From Actinomadura violacea (GTDB lineage Bacteria > Actinomycetota > Actinomycetes > Streptosporangiales > Streptosporangiaceae), in assembly GCF_017573465.1 (NCBI RefSeq), contig NZ_JAGEPF010000003.1:310001-374000 (forward strand): a stretch of DNA of 64,000 nucleotides, given 5' to 3'. The translations under genes and the position numbers were made by a program. The notes below the pieces were generated by a model. The model was given only the letters and a program-made list of their open reading frames with translations. It was not told where the DNA came from and did no database searches. Positions 45,427 through 54,364 of the stretch are shown piece by piece (the first letter of the stretch is position 1; each line of letters starts with the position of its first letter).

Positions 45427-47066
45427 TCAAAGGCGCGCCAACTCCCGCCGCAGCAGATCCAGCCCCATCGGCCCCAGATCCAGCGCCCGCCGATGGAACT
45501 CCTTCAAATCGAACGCCCCGCCCGCACGGCGCCGCGCCTCCGCACGCCCCTCCAGCCACACCCGCTCCCCCACCTTGTACGCGATCGCCTGCCCCGGACA
45601 CCCCAGATACCGGTCGATCTCATACGCGATCGACGCATCGGTCTCCGGCCCCGTATGCGCCCGCAGGAACCGGAAACCCAGCTCCGGCGTCCACCGCTCC
45701 CCCTCATGGAACCCCGACCCCGCCGGGATCTCCAGCTCCAGATGCATCCCGATGTCCAGGATCACCCGCGCCGCCCGGAACTGCTGACCACCCGCCAGCA
45801 TCCCCAGCCGGTACGCCGGATCCCCGTAATACCCCAGCTCGTCCATCAACCGCTCCGCGTACAGCCCCCACCCCTCCGCATGCCCCGGGAACAGCTCACC
45901 CGACAACCGCTGGAACCGGTTCAGCACCCCGGTGTTCAGCGTCGTCACACCCAGCTGCAGATGATGCCCCGGCACCCCCTCGTGGAACATCGTCGCCGGC
46001 ACCGTCCACGTCACGATCTCCTGGTCCGGATCCGCCACCGTCCACCACACCGTCCCCGGACGCGACAGATCCTCCGCCGGCGCCAGGTAGTACACCCCCG
46101 ACTCCACCGCCGGGATCCGGCACTCCACCCGCCGCAACGGCTCCGGAATGTCGAAATGCGTCCCGTCCAGATCCGCGATCGCCCCGTCCGCCAGCTCCTG
46201 GATCCACACCCGGAACGCCTCCGCACCCCGCACCCGGTACGCCGGATCGGCGTCCAGCACCGCCCGCACCGCCGCCACCGGCTCCCCCGGACGGATCGCC
46301 GCGGCCGCCTCACCCATCTCCGCCTCGATCCGCGCCAGCTCCCGCCACCCCCACGCGTACACCTCCTCCAGATCCAGCTCCGTCCCGAGGAAGTTCCGCA
46401 CCCCCAGCCGATACCGGTCCGCGCCCAGCGCATCCCGCTCCGGCGCCCGCGGCACCACCTCACCGGCCAGGAACCCCGCGAAGTCCTCCAGCGCCCGCGA
46501 CGCCGCCGCCACCGCCGACTCCAACCGCCCCCGCAACGGCCCGTCCCCGTACCGCCCCGCGAACCCCGCCAAGAACCCCGGCATCTCCCGGCACTCCCGC
46601 ACATTCCGCAGCACCTGCCGCCGCGCAGCGACTCCTCCAGCGACACCCGCAGCCCCGCCAACGCCCCCGCCAGCCCGCCCACCCGCGCCGCCACCGCGTC
46701 CCAGTCGGTCGCCGCCCCCCGATCCAGCAGATCCACCGCCGTCCGCAACCGCTGCACCGGACCGTCGATGGTGTCCAGCTCCCACGCCCGCACACCCGCC
46801 TCGTCCAGCGCCCGCTCGCACTCCAGACGCTCCCGCAGCACCGCCGCCGCCACCCCGCCGCCCCCCGCAGGAGCGATCCGGTCCAGCTCCGCCAGCGTCA
46901 CCCGCGTCAACTCCGCACGCGCCGCCCGCCCCTCCGGCCCGAAATCGGTCAGCCGCGACTCCTGCCCCGCGATCCCCATCAACGCCGCCCGGCACGGATC
47001 CAACGCCGCGAAAGCATCCACATACCGGTCGGCCAGCGCGTCCACAGCGGTCCCAGAAGCAGTCAT
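45427..47066 (-). pseudogene. DUF885 family metallopeptidase-like gene, frameshifted
   Basis: The N-terminal ~147 residues (ATG 47066, MTASGTAVDALADRYVDAF, ending SLEESLR) and the C-terminal ~398 residues (from RQVLRNVRECREMPGFL) lie in different frames. Restoring one nucleotide near 46620-46626 joins them into a normal-length DUF885 protein. The C-terminal part keeps TMFHEGVPGHHLQLG, the HExxPGHH metal site, and GWGLYAERLMDELGY. Either a recent one-base deletion in a GGCGG run, a sequencing error, or recoding. Both parts otherwise look intact and constrained. Confidence 0.8.
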
Positions 47067-47118
47067 CGCCCCAGGCTAGGACCACCCGCCCCACAAAGCG
47101 ATCAAGCAAAGGCCCCGA

Positions 47119-47850
47119 TCACAGCGGACCCCCATCACCGCCCCCCGACCCCGTCGGCGAAGGCGACGGCGACCCCGACGACGGCGGCGGCGACGGACGC
47201 GCCGGCGTCGACGGCGCCACCGACGGCGCCTGCACCGACGGAGTCGGCTCAGGAGGCTCCGCCGGCGGATCCTTCGGCCGCGGCTGACACGCGAACAGCA
47301 CCGCCATCAACAACACCAACACCACCAACGCCCCCGCCAACGCCAGCACCGCCGCCACCAGACTCCGCTCCGGCGGACGCTCCGGACCCTGCACCGGCCC
47401 ACCGCCCACCGGCCTCGGCCCCGGACGCGCCAGCGCCGCCTCCGACGACCCCAGCCAATGCGGCTGGAACTGCGGACCGCGCCGCAACCCCCAACGCCGC
47501 CCACCACCCAGCAGCACCGGCTCCAAGAACCGCTCCGCACCCGGCACGTCCGCCTCGTACGAAGTCGCCACCCACGGCGCCGGACCATCCGGCTGCGCCG
47601 CCACCACCGGCGCCCCACCACCACGCGCCACACCATCAGGACCCGGCACCGCCGCCACGATCGCCGCCCGGAACCGGTCCCGCGCCGCGGCGTCCTCCGC
47701 CGCACCCCGGTTCAGCACCGCCACACTCGCGCGCCGCCCCTCACCGTCCACCCCCAGGAACACGATCCCGGCAGCGGACTCCGACAAACGCGCCGACAAA
47801 CGGTACGGCCCCAGCAGCGCGGGATCGCCCGGGGGCAACGGCCTCGACAT
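47119..47850 (-). CDS. single-pass membrane protein with kinase N-lobe-like start
   Basis: About 243 residues. LLGPYRLSARLSESAAGIVFLGVDGEGRRASVAVL looks like the Gly-rich loop and lysine strand of Ser/Thr kinases, with the lysine absent and no catalytic lobe. A basic Pro-rich part follows, then a membrane helix SLVAAVLALAGALVVLVLLMAVLFA ending in a Cys, then a Pro/Ser/Thr-rich tail outside. It is divergent from moxR. Probably a degenerate or pseudokinase-derived envelope protein. Confidence 0.65.
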   Translation of the reverse strand: MSRPLPPGDPALLGPYRLSARLSESAAGIVFLGVDGEGRRASVAVLNRGAAEDAAARDRFRAAIVAAVPGPDGVARGGGAPVVAAQPDGPAPWVATSYEADVPGAERFLEPVLLGGGRRWGLRRGPQFQPHWLGSSEAALARPGPRPVGGGPVQGPERPPERSLVAAVLALAGALVVLVLLMAVLFACQPRPKDPPAEPPEPTPSVQAPSVAPSTPARPSPPPSSGSPSPSPTGSGGGDGGPL

Positions 47851-48034
47851 GGCCGCAACCCTAACAACCGCCCCCGGCCCGCGACCCCACCACGACCGCC
47901 CCCGCCCCCCACCGGCACCCCCACCCGCACCGGCATCCACCCCGCACGCACGGATCGCGCACGAACGGGTAAAGGTGATCGCGTAGGGTCGGAACGCGCC
48001 CGCTCACACCCGTCGCACAGTGAGGGACACCCAC

Positions 48035-49051
48035 ATGACCATCGCCGCCAACGACGTCGACGAGGCCGCCGCGCTGCTGCAGACCACCCTCGCCGAGGTC
48101 AAGAAGGTCATCGTCGGCCAGGACCACATGGTCGAGCGCATGGTCGTCGCCCTCCTCGCCCGCGGCCACTGCCTCATCGAAGGCGTCCCCGGCGTCGCCA
48201 AGACCCTCGCCGTCGGCACCCTCGCCAAAGTCGTCGGCGGCACCTTCGCCCGCCTCCAGTTCACCCCCGACCTCGTCCCCTCCGACATCGTCGGCACCCG
48301 CATCTACCACCCCTCCACCGAGCAGTTCGACGTCGAACTCGGCCCCGTCTTCGTCAACTTCGTCCTCGCCGACGAGATCAACCGCGCCCCCGCCAAGGTC
48401 CAGTCCGCCCTCCTGGAGGTCATGGCCGAACGCCAGGTCTCCCTCGGCGGCAACACCTATCCCCTCCCCCGCCCCTTCATCGTCCTCGCCACCCAGAACC
48501 CCATCGAGTCCGAAGGCGTCTACCCCCTCCCCGAAGCCCAGCGCGACCGCTTCCTGATGAAGATCGACGTCCACCACCCCTCCGCCCACGAGGAACTCCA
48601 CATCCTCCAGCGGATGAGCATCGACCCGCCCGAGGCCACCCCCGTCCTGGACGCCGACCGCCTCGCCGAACTCCAGCGCGCCGCCGAAGAGGTCTCCGTC
48701 CACGAACTCGTCGCCGACTACATCGTCCGCCTCGTCATGGCCACCCGCGAACCCGAGCAGTACCGCCTGCCCGACCTGCGCCCCGTCATCGAGATCGGCG
48801 CCAGCCCCCGCGCCACCCTCGGCCTGGTCTCCACCGCCCGCGCCCTCGCCCTGCTGTCCGGCCGCGACTACGTCCTGCCCGACGACGTCCAGGCCGTCGC
48901 CCGCGACGTCATCTCCCACCGCCTCGTCCTGTCCTTCGACGCCCTCGCCGACGGCACCGACCCCGCCGAGGTCATCGACCAGATCCTCGCCGCCGTCCCC
49001 CCGCCCCGCGTCGTGTGGAACCACGGCGCCGCGGCGGTGACCACCGCATGA
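48035..49051 (+). CDS. MoxR family AAA+ ATPase
   Basis: A 338-residue AAA+ chaperone: Walker A EGVPGVAKT, Walker B LADEINRAPAKVQSALLEVM, sensor 1 ATQNPIE, Arg finger PLPEAQRDRF, sensor 2 GASPRATLGL. GTGAGG precedes ATG 48035 and TAGGGT (47984-47989) may be the -10. First of a three-gene operon with DUF58 and VWA proteins joined by 4-nt overlaps, the classical MoxR system that loads metals or matures partner complexes. Confidence 0.93.
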   Translation: MTIAANDVDEAAALLQTTLAEVKKVIVGQDHMVERMVVALLARGHCLIEGVPGVAKTLAVGTLAKVVGGTFARLQFTPDLVPSDIVGTRIYHPSTEQFDVELGPVFVNFVLADEINRAPAKVQSALLEVMAERQVSLGGNTYPLPRPFIVLATQNPIESEGVYPLPEAQRDRFLMKIDVHHPSAHEELHILQRMSIDPPEATPVLDADRLAELQRAAEEVSVHELVADYIVRLVMATREPEQYRLPDLRPVIEIGASPRATLGLVSTARALALLSGRDYVLPDDVQAVARDVISHRLVLSFDALADGTDPAEVIDQILAAVPPPRVVWNHGAAAVTTA

Positions 49052-50076
49052 CCGCCCCGCGCCGCGACGACGACAAACTCGCCCAGCTCGCACCCGAACG
49101 CACCCTGCGCCGCCTGGAACTCCAGGTCACCCGCCGCCTCGACGGCCTGCTCAACGGCGAGCACCTCGGCCTGCTCCCCGGCCCCGGCACCGAACTCGCC
49201 GAAGCCCGCCTCTACCAGCCCGGCGAGGACGACGTCCGGCACATGGACTGGGCCGTCACCGCCCGCACCACCACCCCCCACGTCCGCGACCTCGTCGCCG
49301 ACCACGAACTCGAAGCCTGGGCCCTGGTCGACCTCACCCCCAGCATGGACTTCGGCACCGCCGGCATGGTCAAACGCGAACTCGCCGTCGCCGCCCTCGC
49401 CGCCGTCGGCTTCCTCACCGTCCGCCTCGGCGACCGCGTCGGCGCCTACCTCCAGCACCCCGGCGGCCTGCGCCGCTGGCCCGCCCGCACCGGCAAGGCC
49501 GCCCTCTACGCCCTCCTGCAGGCCGTCCTGGACGCCCGCACCGACCCCGGCACCGGCCCGCCCGCCCGCATGTCCGGCACCACCGCCACCGCCGGCGCGC
49601 CGCACGGCGACCTCGCCGCCGCCATCACCTCCCTCGCCCGCGGCCAGACCCGCCGCGGCCTGCGCGTCGTCATCTCCGACTTCCTCCCGCCCGCCGGCGC
49701 CGACCCCGTCACCGACCCGGACGAGCAACCCGCCTGGGAGAGCCCGCTGCGCCGCCTCGCCGCCCGCCACCAGGTCCTCGCCGTCGAGGTCATCGACCCC
49801 CGCGAACTCGACCTCCCCGACATCGGCCTCGTCGAGATGACCGACCCCGAGACCGGCGCCGTCCACGAGATCGTCCTCAGCCGCCGCACCCGCCAACGCT
49901 ACGCCGAGGCCGCCGCCGCCCAACGCGCGCACACCCGCGCCGCCCTGCGCCGCTGCGGCGTCCACCACCTCGTGCTGCGCACCGACCGCGACTGGATCAC
50001 CGACGTCGCCCGCTTCGCCGTCCGCCAGCGCCGCGCCGCCGGGCGGGCCGTCAGCACCGCGGGAGTGCGCCCATGA
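49048..50076 (+). CDS. DUF58 domain protein
   Basis: A 342-residue cytosolic protein with the DUF58 core (ARLYQPGEDDVRHMDWAVTARTTTPHVRDLVADHELEAW) embedded in a VWA-like fold: LVDLTPSMDFGT is a DxTxS MIDAS variant. The ATG overlaps the moxR stop (ATGA) and its own stop overlaps the next start. Acts as the substrate or adaptor of MoxR. Confidence 0.92.
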   Translation: MTAPRRDDDKLAQLAPERTLRRLELQVTRRLDGLLNGEHLGLLPGPGTELAEARLYQPGEDDVRHMDWAVTARTTTPHVRDLVADHELEAWALVDLTPSMDFGTAGMVKRELAVAALAAVGFLTVRLGDRVGAYLQHPGGLRRWPARTGKAALYALLQAVLDARTDPGTGPPARMSGTTATAGAPHGDLAAAITSLARGQTRRGLRVVISDFLPPAGADPVTDPDEQPAWESPLRRLAARHQVLAVEVIDPRELDLPDIGLVEMTDPETGAVHEIVLSRRTRQRYAEAAAAQRAHTRAALRRCGVHHLVLRTDRDWITDVARFAVRQRRAAGRAVSTAGVRP

Positions 50077-51020
50077 CCTTCCTGTCGCCCGACCGCCTCT
50101 GGCTGCTGGCCCTCGCGCCGATCCTCGCCGGCCTGTACATCGTGCTGCAGATGCGGCGCCGCAACTACGCCGTCCGCTTCACCAACCTCGCCCTGCTGTC
50201 CCAGGTCGCCCCCAAGCGGCCCGGCTGGCGCCGGCACGTCGCCGCGGTGCTGTTCCTCGCCATGATCATCCTGATGATGATCGGGTTCGCCCGCCCCGCC
50301 AGCTCCGTCAAGGTGCCCCGCGACCGCGCCACCATCATGGTCGCGGTCGACGTGTCCCTGTCGATGATGGCCCAGGACGTCGCGCCGAACCGGATGGAGG
50401 CCGCCAAGGCCGCCGCCAAGAAGTTCATCCGCGAGCTGCCGTCCCGCTTCAACGTCGGCGTCGTCTCCTTCGCCGGGAACGCCAACCTGATCGCCGCGCC
50501 GTCCGCCGACCGCGACACCGCGATCGCCTCCCTCGACCAGCTCAGCCTCGCCAAGCGCACCGCGATCGGCGAGGCCGTCTTCACCTCCCTGCAGGCCATC
50601 CGCACCTTCGACACCCAGGCCGCGCACGATCCGCCGCCCGCCCACATCGTGCTGCTGTCCGACGGGGACAACACCACCGGACGGTCCGTGCAGGAGGCCG
50701 TCGACGCCAGCCGCGCCGCGCACGTCCCGGTGTCCACCATCGCGTTCGGCACGCCGTACGGCACCGTCGACATCGAAGGGGAGACCACCAGCGTCTCGGT
50801 CAACAAGGAGGCGCTGAAGACCCTCGCCACCAGCACCCAGGGCAAGGCCTACGAGGCCGCCGACGCCGGCCAGCTGCGCGAGGTGTACACCAACATCGGC
50901 AGCTCCCTCGGCTTCAAGATCGAGCACCGCGACGTCGCCGCCCGCTACACCGGCATCGCGCTGCTGTTCGCGCTGGCCGCCGGCGGGTTCTCCCTCGCCT
51001 GGTTCTCCCGCCTGCCCTGA
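50073..51020 (+). CDS. VWA-domain membrane protein (BatA-like)
   Basis: A 315-residue protein: N-terminal helix LWLLALAPILAGLYIVLQM, second helix VAAVLFLAMIILMMIGFA, an extracytoplasmic VWA domain with MIDAS DVSLSMMAQD and VLLSDGDNTTG, and a C-terminal helix GIALLFALAAGGFSLAWF. ATG overlaps the DUF58 stop. With MoxR and DUF58 it forms a membrane-associated metal-dependent complex. Confidence 0.92.
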   Translation: MTFLSPDRLWLLALAPILAGLYIVLQMRRRNYAVRFTNLALLSQVAPKRPGWRRHVAAVLFLAMIILMMIGFARPASSVKVPRDRATIMVAVDVSLSMMAQDVAPNRMEAAKAAAKKFIRELPSRFNVGVVSFAGNANLIAAPSADRDTAIASLDQLSLAKRTAIGEAVFTSLQAIRTFDTQAAHDPPPAHIVLLSDGDNTTGRSVQEAVDASRAAHVPVSTIAFGTPYGTVDIEGETTSVSVNKEALKTLATSTQGKAYEAADAGQLREVYTNIGSSLGFKIEHRDVAARYTGIALLFALAAGGFSLAWFSRLP

Positions 51021-51070
51021 CCCCGCCCGCCGCCGGGACCGTGGCGGCGCGGGGACGTCCCGAACGCTGA

Positions 51071-51076
51071 TACGGT
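51071..51076 (+). promoter_or_regulatory. leaderless -10 element for the rRNA methyltransferase-like gene
   Basis: TACGGT, 8 nt before GTG 51085. Confidence 0.5.
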
Positions 51077-51084
51077 CGGCCGAC

Positions 51085-51699
51085 GTGGGGGAACACTACT
51101 TCGCCGAGCGGCCGGGAGCCGCGAGCCGCCGCCGCACCGTGGACCTGGTCCTGCCGGACCTGCACCTGCGGCTGGACACCGACAGCGGCGTGTTCTCCCC
51201 CGACCGCGTCGACGCCGGCACCCGCGTCCTGCTCGAGACCGTCCCCGCGCCGCCGCAGGCCGGCGACCTGCTCGACCTCGGCTGCGGCTACGGCCCCATC
51301 GCGCTCACCTTGGCGAGCCGCTCGCCGCAGGCGAGCGTGTGGGGTGTGGATGTGAACCAGCGAGCGCTGGAGCTCGCGGGTTTGAATGCTCAAGCCGCCG
51401 GCCTTGACAATGTAAGGTTCAGCTTGGCGGACGACGTCGACCCCGGCCTGCGCTTCGCCGCGATCTGGTCCAACCCGCCGATCCGGATCGGCAAGGCCGC
51501 CCTGCACGACCTCCTGCTCGCCTGGCTGCCCCGCCTGTCCCCCGGCGCCCTCGCCCACCTGGTCGTGCAGAAGCACCTCGGCTCCGACTCCCTCCAGCGC
51601 TGGCTGAACGACCAGGGCTTCCCCACCGAACGGATCGCCTCCCGCTCCGCCTACCGCGTCCTGCGCGTCTCGTCCCGCACGGAAGGCCACACCCGATGA
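51085..51699 (+). CDS. RsmC/MTS-domain methyltransferase
   Basis: A 204-residue methyltransferase: LLDLGCGYGPIALTLAS is motif I, WGVDVNQRALELAGLN motif II, and FAAIWSNPPIRIG holds NPP, the catalytic motif of base-amino methyltransferases. YFAERPGAASRRRTVDLVLPDLHLRLDTDSGVFSPDRVD is the substrate-side start found in RsmC-like proteins. Probable target rRNA guanine N2. Overlaps the following TrmH-like gene by ATGA, so an RNA-modification pair. Confidence 0.88.
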   Translation: MGEHYFAERPGAASRRRTVDLVLPDLHLRLDTDSGVFSPDRVDAGTRVLLETVPAPPQAGDLLDLGCGYGPIALTLASRSPQASVWGVDVNQRALELAGLNAQAAGLDNVRFSLADDVDPGLRFAAIWSNPPIRIGKAALHDLLLAWLPRLSPGALAHLVVQKHLGSDSLQRWLNDQGFPTERIASRSAYRVLRVSSRTEGHTR

Positions 51700-52247
51700 G
51701 CACCACCGACTCCGCGCCCGGCCGCAGGCAGCTGCGTCCCACCGACGTCAAGCGCCTCAACCGCGACTGGCGGCGCCGCACCGAAGGCCGCCTCGGCCTG
51801 CTGGTGGAGTCGGTCACCCAGCCGTTCAACATGGGCTCGATCATCCGCAGCGCAGCGGTGTTCGGCGTCGAGCGGCTCTGGCTCGCCGGCAACGCCACGC
51901 CCCCCGACCAGCGCAACGTCGCCAAGACCGCGCTCGGCACCGAACGCCTCGTCCCCTGGGAGCACGCCGGCACGCCCGCCAAGGCCGCCGCCGCCATCCG
52001 CGAGGAGGGACTGCGCATCATCGCGATCGAGCTCACCGGCGACGCCGTCCCGCTGCACGAGGCGCCCCTGGACGGCGACGTCTGCCTCGCCGTCGGCGGT
52101 GAGGACCACGGCTGCTCCCCCGCCCTGCTCGCCGCCGCCGACGCCGTCGCCTACATCCCCCAGATCGGACGGGTCGGCTCGCTCAACGTCGCCGTCGCCA
52201 CCGCCATCGCGCTCGCCGAGGCCCGCCGCCGCGAATGGTCGTCCTGA
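51696..52247 (+). CDS. TrmH/SpoU family RNA methyltransferase
   Basis: A 183-residue SPOUT enzyme: VESVTQPFNMGSIIRSAAVFGVERLWLAG is motif 1, LAVGGEDHGCSPALLAAADAVAYIPQIGRVGSLNVAVATAIAL motifs 2 and 3 with the knot and catalytic Asn. Likely 2'-O-methylates tRNA or rRNA. The ATG overlaps the preceding methyltransferase stop. Confidence 0.92.
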   Translation: MSTTDSAPGRRQLRPTDVKRLNRDWRRRTEGRLGLLVESVTQPFNMGSIIRSAAVFGVERLWLAGNATPPDQRNVAKTALGTERLVPWEHAGTPAKAAAAIREEGLRIIAIELTGDAVPLHEAPLDGDVCLAVGGEDHGCSPALLAAADAVAYIPQIGRVGSLNVAVATAIALAEARRREWSS

Positions 52248-52262
52248 CCCGCCGCACCGGGT

Positions 52263-52268
52263 TATGAT
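52263..52268 (+). promoter_or_regulatory. leaderless -10 element before the MFS leader ORF
   Basis: TATGAT, 6 nt before the GTG of a 7-codon ORF. No clear -35. Confidence 0.5.
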
Positions 52269-52274
52269 CACCGC

Positions 52275-52298
52275 GTGCCGTTCCTCTTCCGTGCGTAA
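52275..52298 (+). CDS. 7-residue leaderless leader peptide (VPFLFRA) of the MFS gene
   Basis: GTG CCG TTC CTC TTC CGT GCG TAA, placed 6 nt after a TATGAT -10 so that its start codon is the likely 5' end of the RNA. It is followed 12 nt later by a 7-bp hairpin and ~70 nt later by the MFS ribosome site. Short hydrophobic leaders of this kind control resistance genes through drug-stalled ribosomes; here that is inference. Confidence 0.5.
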   Translation: MPFLFRA

Positions 52299-52310
52299 AG
52301 CGCCGCGCTA

Positions 52311-52331
52311 GCCGCCCGCCCCCAGGGCGGC
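52311..52331 (+). promoter_or_regulatory. hairpin in the MFS leader
   Basis: GCCGCCC-N7-GGGCGGC, perfect 7-bp arms, between the leader ORF and the MFS gene. No T-tract follows, so Rho-dependent or translational control is likelier than an intrinsic terminator. Confidence 0.5.
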
Positions 52332-52398
52332 CCGCGCATCCCGGCGTCCACGCACGTCCCTCCGCGCGACCACGCGGGCCCTTCAGAGGAACACCCCC

Positions 52399-54306
52399 AT
52401 GGCACCCTCCTACACGGCTGTCCTGCGCACCCCACACGCCGGCCGCACCTTCGGCGCGGCCCTGCTCGGCCGCCTGTCCTACGGGACGATCCTCCTCTCC
52501 CTCACCTTCGCGCTCACCGCCTCCACCGGCTCCTACACCACCGCCGGCGCGCTGATGGCGGCCCTCGGCCTGACCATCTCGGTGCTGTCGCCGCTGCGGG
52601 CCCGCCTCATCGACCGGTACGGGCCGCGCGCCGCCCTGCCGCCCATGGCGGGCGCCTACGCGCTGGCGCTGCTCGGCCTCGCCGCCTGCACCTGGCGCCC
52701 CGGCGCGCCCGTCGCGCTGCTCGTGGCGCTCATCGCGGCCGCCGGCGCGTCCGCTCCCCCGCTCGGCCCCGTCATGCGGACGCTGTGGAGCGACCTCGTC
52801 CCCGGCGAAGCGCTCCGCCGGCGCGCCTACAGCCTCGACGCCGTCGCCGAGGAACTGCTGTACATCACCGGCCCGCTGCTGGCCGGGCTGGCGACCGCGG
52901 TGGCGTCCCCCTCCCTCGGCGTCGCCGCGAGCGCCGTCCTGGTCGCCACCGGGACGGTCGGGCTGGTGACCTCCCCCGCCGTCCGCCCGCACCCCGCCGG
53001 GCACCGCCCGGGACGCGGCGGCCGCGCACTGCAGTTCGCGCCCGTCATCGCCGCGGCCGCGACCGGCGCCGCCCTCGGATGCATGGACCTGCTGGCCGTC
53101 GCGTCCGCCCGGCACCACCACCACGCCACCGGCGGCGCCTGGGTGATGGCGGCGATGTCGGCCGGCAGCGCCCTCGGCGGCCTCGCCTACGGCGCCATCG
53201 GCTGGCGGCCCTCACCGCGCGTGCGGCTGGCCTTCCTGGCCGCCGCGCTCGGCACCACCATCGCCGCGGCCGGGCTCGCCCCGGGCGTCGGCGTGCTCGC
53301 CGCCGCGATGTTCGCCGCGGGCGCGTTCGTCGGACCGTCGCTGACCACCGCCTACCTGCTGGCCGACGCCGACGCGACGCCCCGCGACCGCGTCCGCGCC
53401 GGTGCCTGGGTCAACACCGCGGTGAACCTCGGCTCGTCCGCCGGGACCGGCGCGATCGGCGCCTGCCTGGACGCGCTGCCGCTGCCCGCGTGCTTCGCGG
53501 TCGCCGCCGCACCGGCCGCCGTCGCCGCCCTCGTCCTGGCGGCCCCCCGGATTTTGCGGAAACGGCAAAGGAGTTCGCCGGATCCGGTCCCGGGAACGAG
53601 CATGGCAGCGGAAACGGCCACGACACATCCCCAAGGACGCATGATGAGCGACGACGACGGCACCACCGCCGAGGAGTTCTGGGACGCCCGCTACGGCGAG
53701 AGCGACCGGATCTGGAGCGGCGACCCCAACACCGTCCTGGTCCGCGAGGCCGCGGACCTCCCGCCCGGCACCGCGCTCGACCTCGGCGCCGGCGAGGGCG
53801 CCGACGCCGTCTGGCTCGCCGGCCGCGGCTGGCGCGTCACCGCGGTCGACATCTCCCGGGTCGCCCTGGAGCGCGGCGCCCGGCATGCCGCGGACGCCGG
53901 CGTCGGCGACCGCGTCGACTGGCAGCACCACGACCTCGCCGTGTCCTTTCCCAAGGGCGAGTTCGACCTGGTGTCCGCGCACTTCCTGCACTCGCCCCGC
54001 GAGATGCCCCGCGCGGAGATTCTGCGTTCGGCCGCCGCAGCCGTCGCGCCCGGCGGCACGCTGCTGATCGTCGGCCACGCCGGGCCGCCGCCGTGGGAGC
54101 AGCCCGACCACGAGCACGCCGGCGGGCACGACCACCACCACGACATGCACCTGCCCACCCCCGACGAGGTGCTGGAGTCACTGCGGCTCCCGCAGGACGC
54201 GTGGGAGGTGCAGCACAGCGGCGAGCATGAACGCGTCCAGACCGCCCCGGACGGCGAGACCGTCACCCGCATGGACAACGCCCTCAAGCTGCGCCGCCTC
54301 GCCTGA
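52399..54306 (+). CDS. MFS transporter fused in frame to a SAM methyltransferase
   Basis: One 635-codon frame. Residues ~1-390 are a 12-helix MFS transporter (AALLGRLSYGTILLSLTFALTAS, loop RLIDRYGPRAAL). A short basic linker PRILRKRQRSSPD follows. Residues ~416-635 are a class I methyltransferase (EEFWDARYGESDRIWSGDPN, ALDLGAGEGADAVWLAGRGW) with a His-rich stretch GGHDHHHDMH. No stop separates them. AAGGA at 53633-53637 precedes in-frame ATGs at 53641 and 53644, so the methyltransferase may also be made alone. Ribosome site AGAGGA precedes ATG 52399. Confidence 0.82.
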   Translation: MAPSYTAVLRTPHAGRTFGAALLGRLSYGTILLSLTFALTASTGSYTTAGALMAALGLTISVLSPLRARLIDRYGPRAALPPMAGAYALALLGLAACTWRPGAPVALLVALIAAAGASAPPLGPVMRTLWSDLVPGEALRRRAYSLDAVAEELLYITGPLLAGLATAVASPSLGVAASAVLVATGTVGLVTSPAVRPHPAGHRPGRGGRALQFAPVIAAAATGAALGCMDLLAVASARHHHHATGGAWVMAAMSAGSALGGLAYGAIGWRPSPRVRLAFLAAALGTTIAAAGLAPGVGVLAAAMFAAGAFVGPSLTTAYLLADADATPRDRVRAGAWVNTAVNLGSSAGTGAIGACLDALPLPACFAVAAAPAAVAALVLAAPRILRKRQRSSPDPVPGTSMAAETATTHPQGRMMSDDDGTTAEEFWDARYGESDRIWSGDPNTVLVREAADLPPGTALDLGAGEGADAVWLAGRGWRVTAVDISRVALERGARHAADAGVGDRVDWQHHDLAVSFPKGEFDLVSAHFLHSPREMPRAEILRSAAAAVAPGGTLLIVGHAGPPPWEQPDHEHAGGHDHHHDMHLPTPDEVLESLRLPQDAWEVQHSGEHERVQTAPDGETVTRMDNALKLRRLA

Positions 54307-54314
54307 CCCCGCCT

Positions 54315-54359
54315 CCCGCCGCGTCCCCGGCCGCGCGCACGGCCCGGGGACGCGGCGGG
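54315..54359. terminator. bidirectional hairpin terminator
   Basis: CCCGCCGCGTCCCCGG (54315-54330) pairs perfectly with 54344-54359, between the convergent methyltransferase and MerR genes. Confidence 0.72.
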
Positions 54360-54364
54360 GCGTC

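Noticed and set aside
46600..46640. Programmed -1 frameshift in the DUF885 gene
   Set aside because: No slippery heptamer or clear downstream stem was seen; a deletion or read error is simpler, so recoding is only noted.
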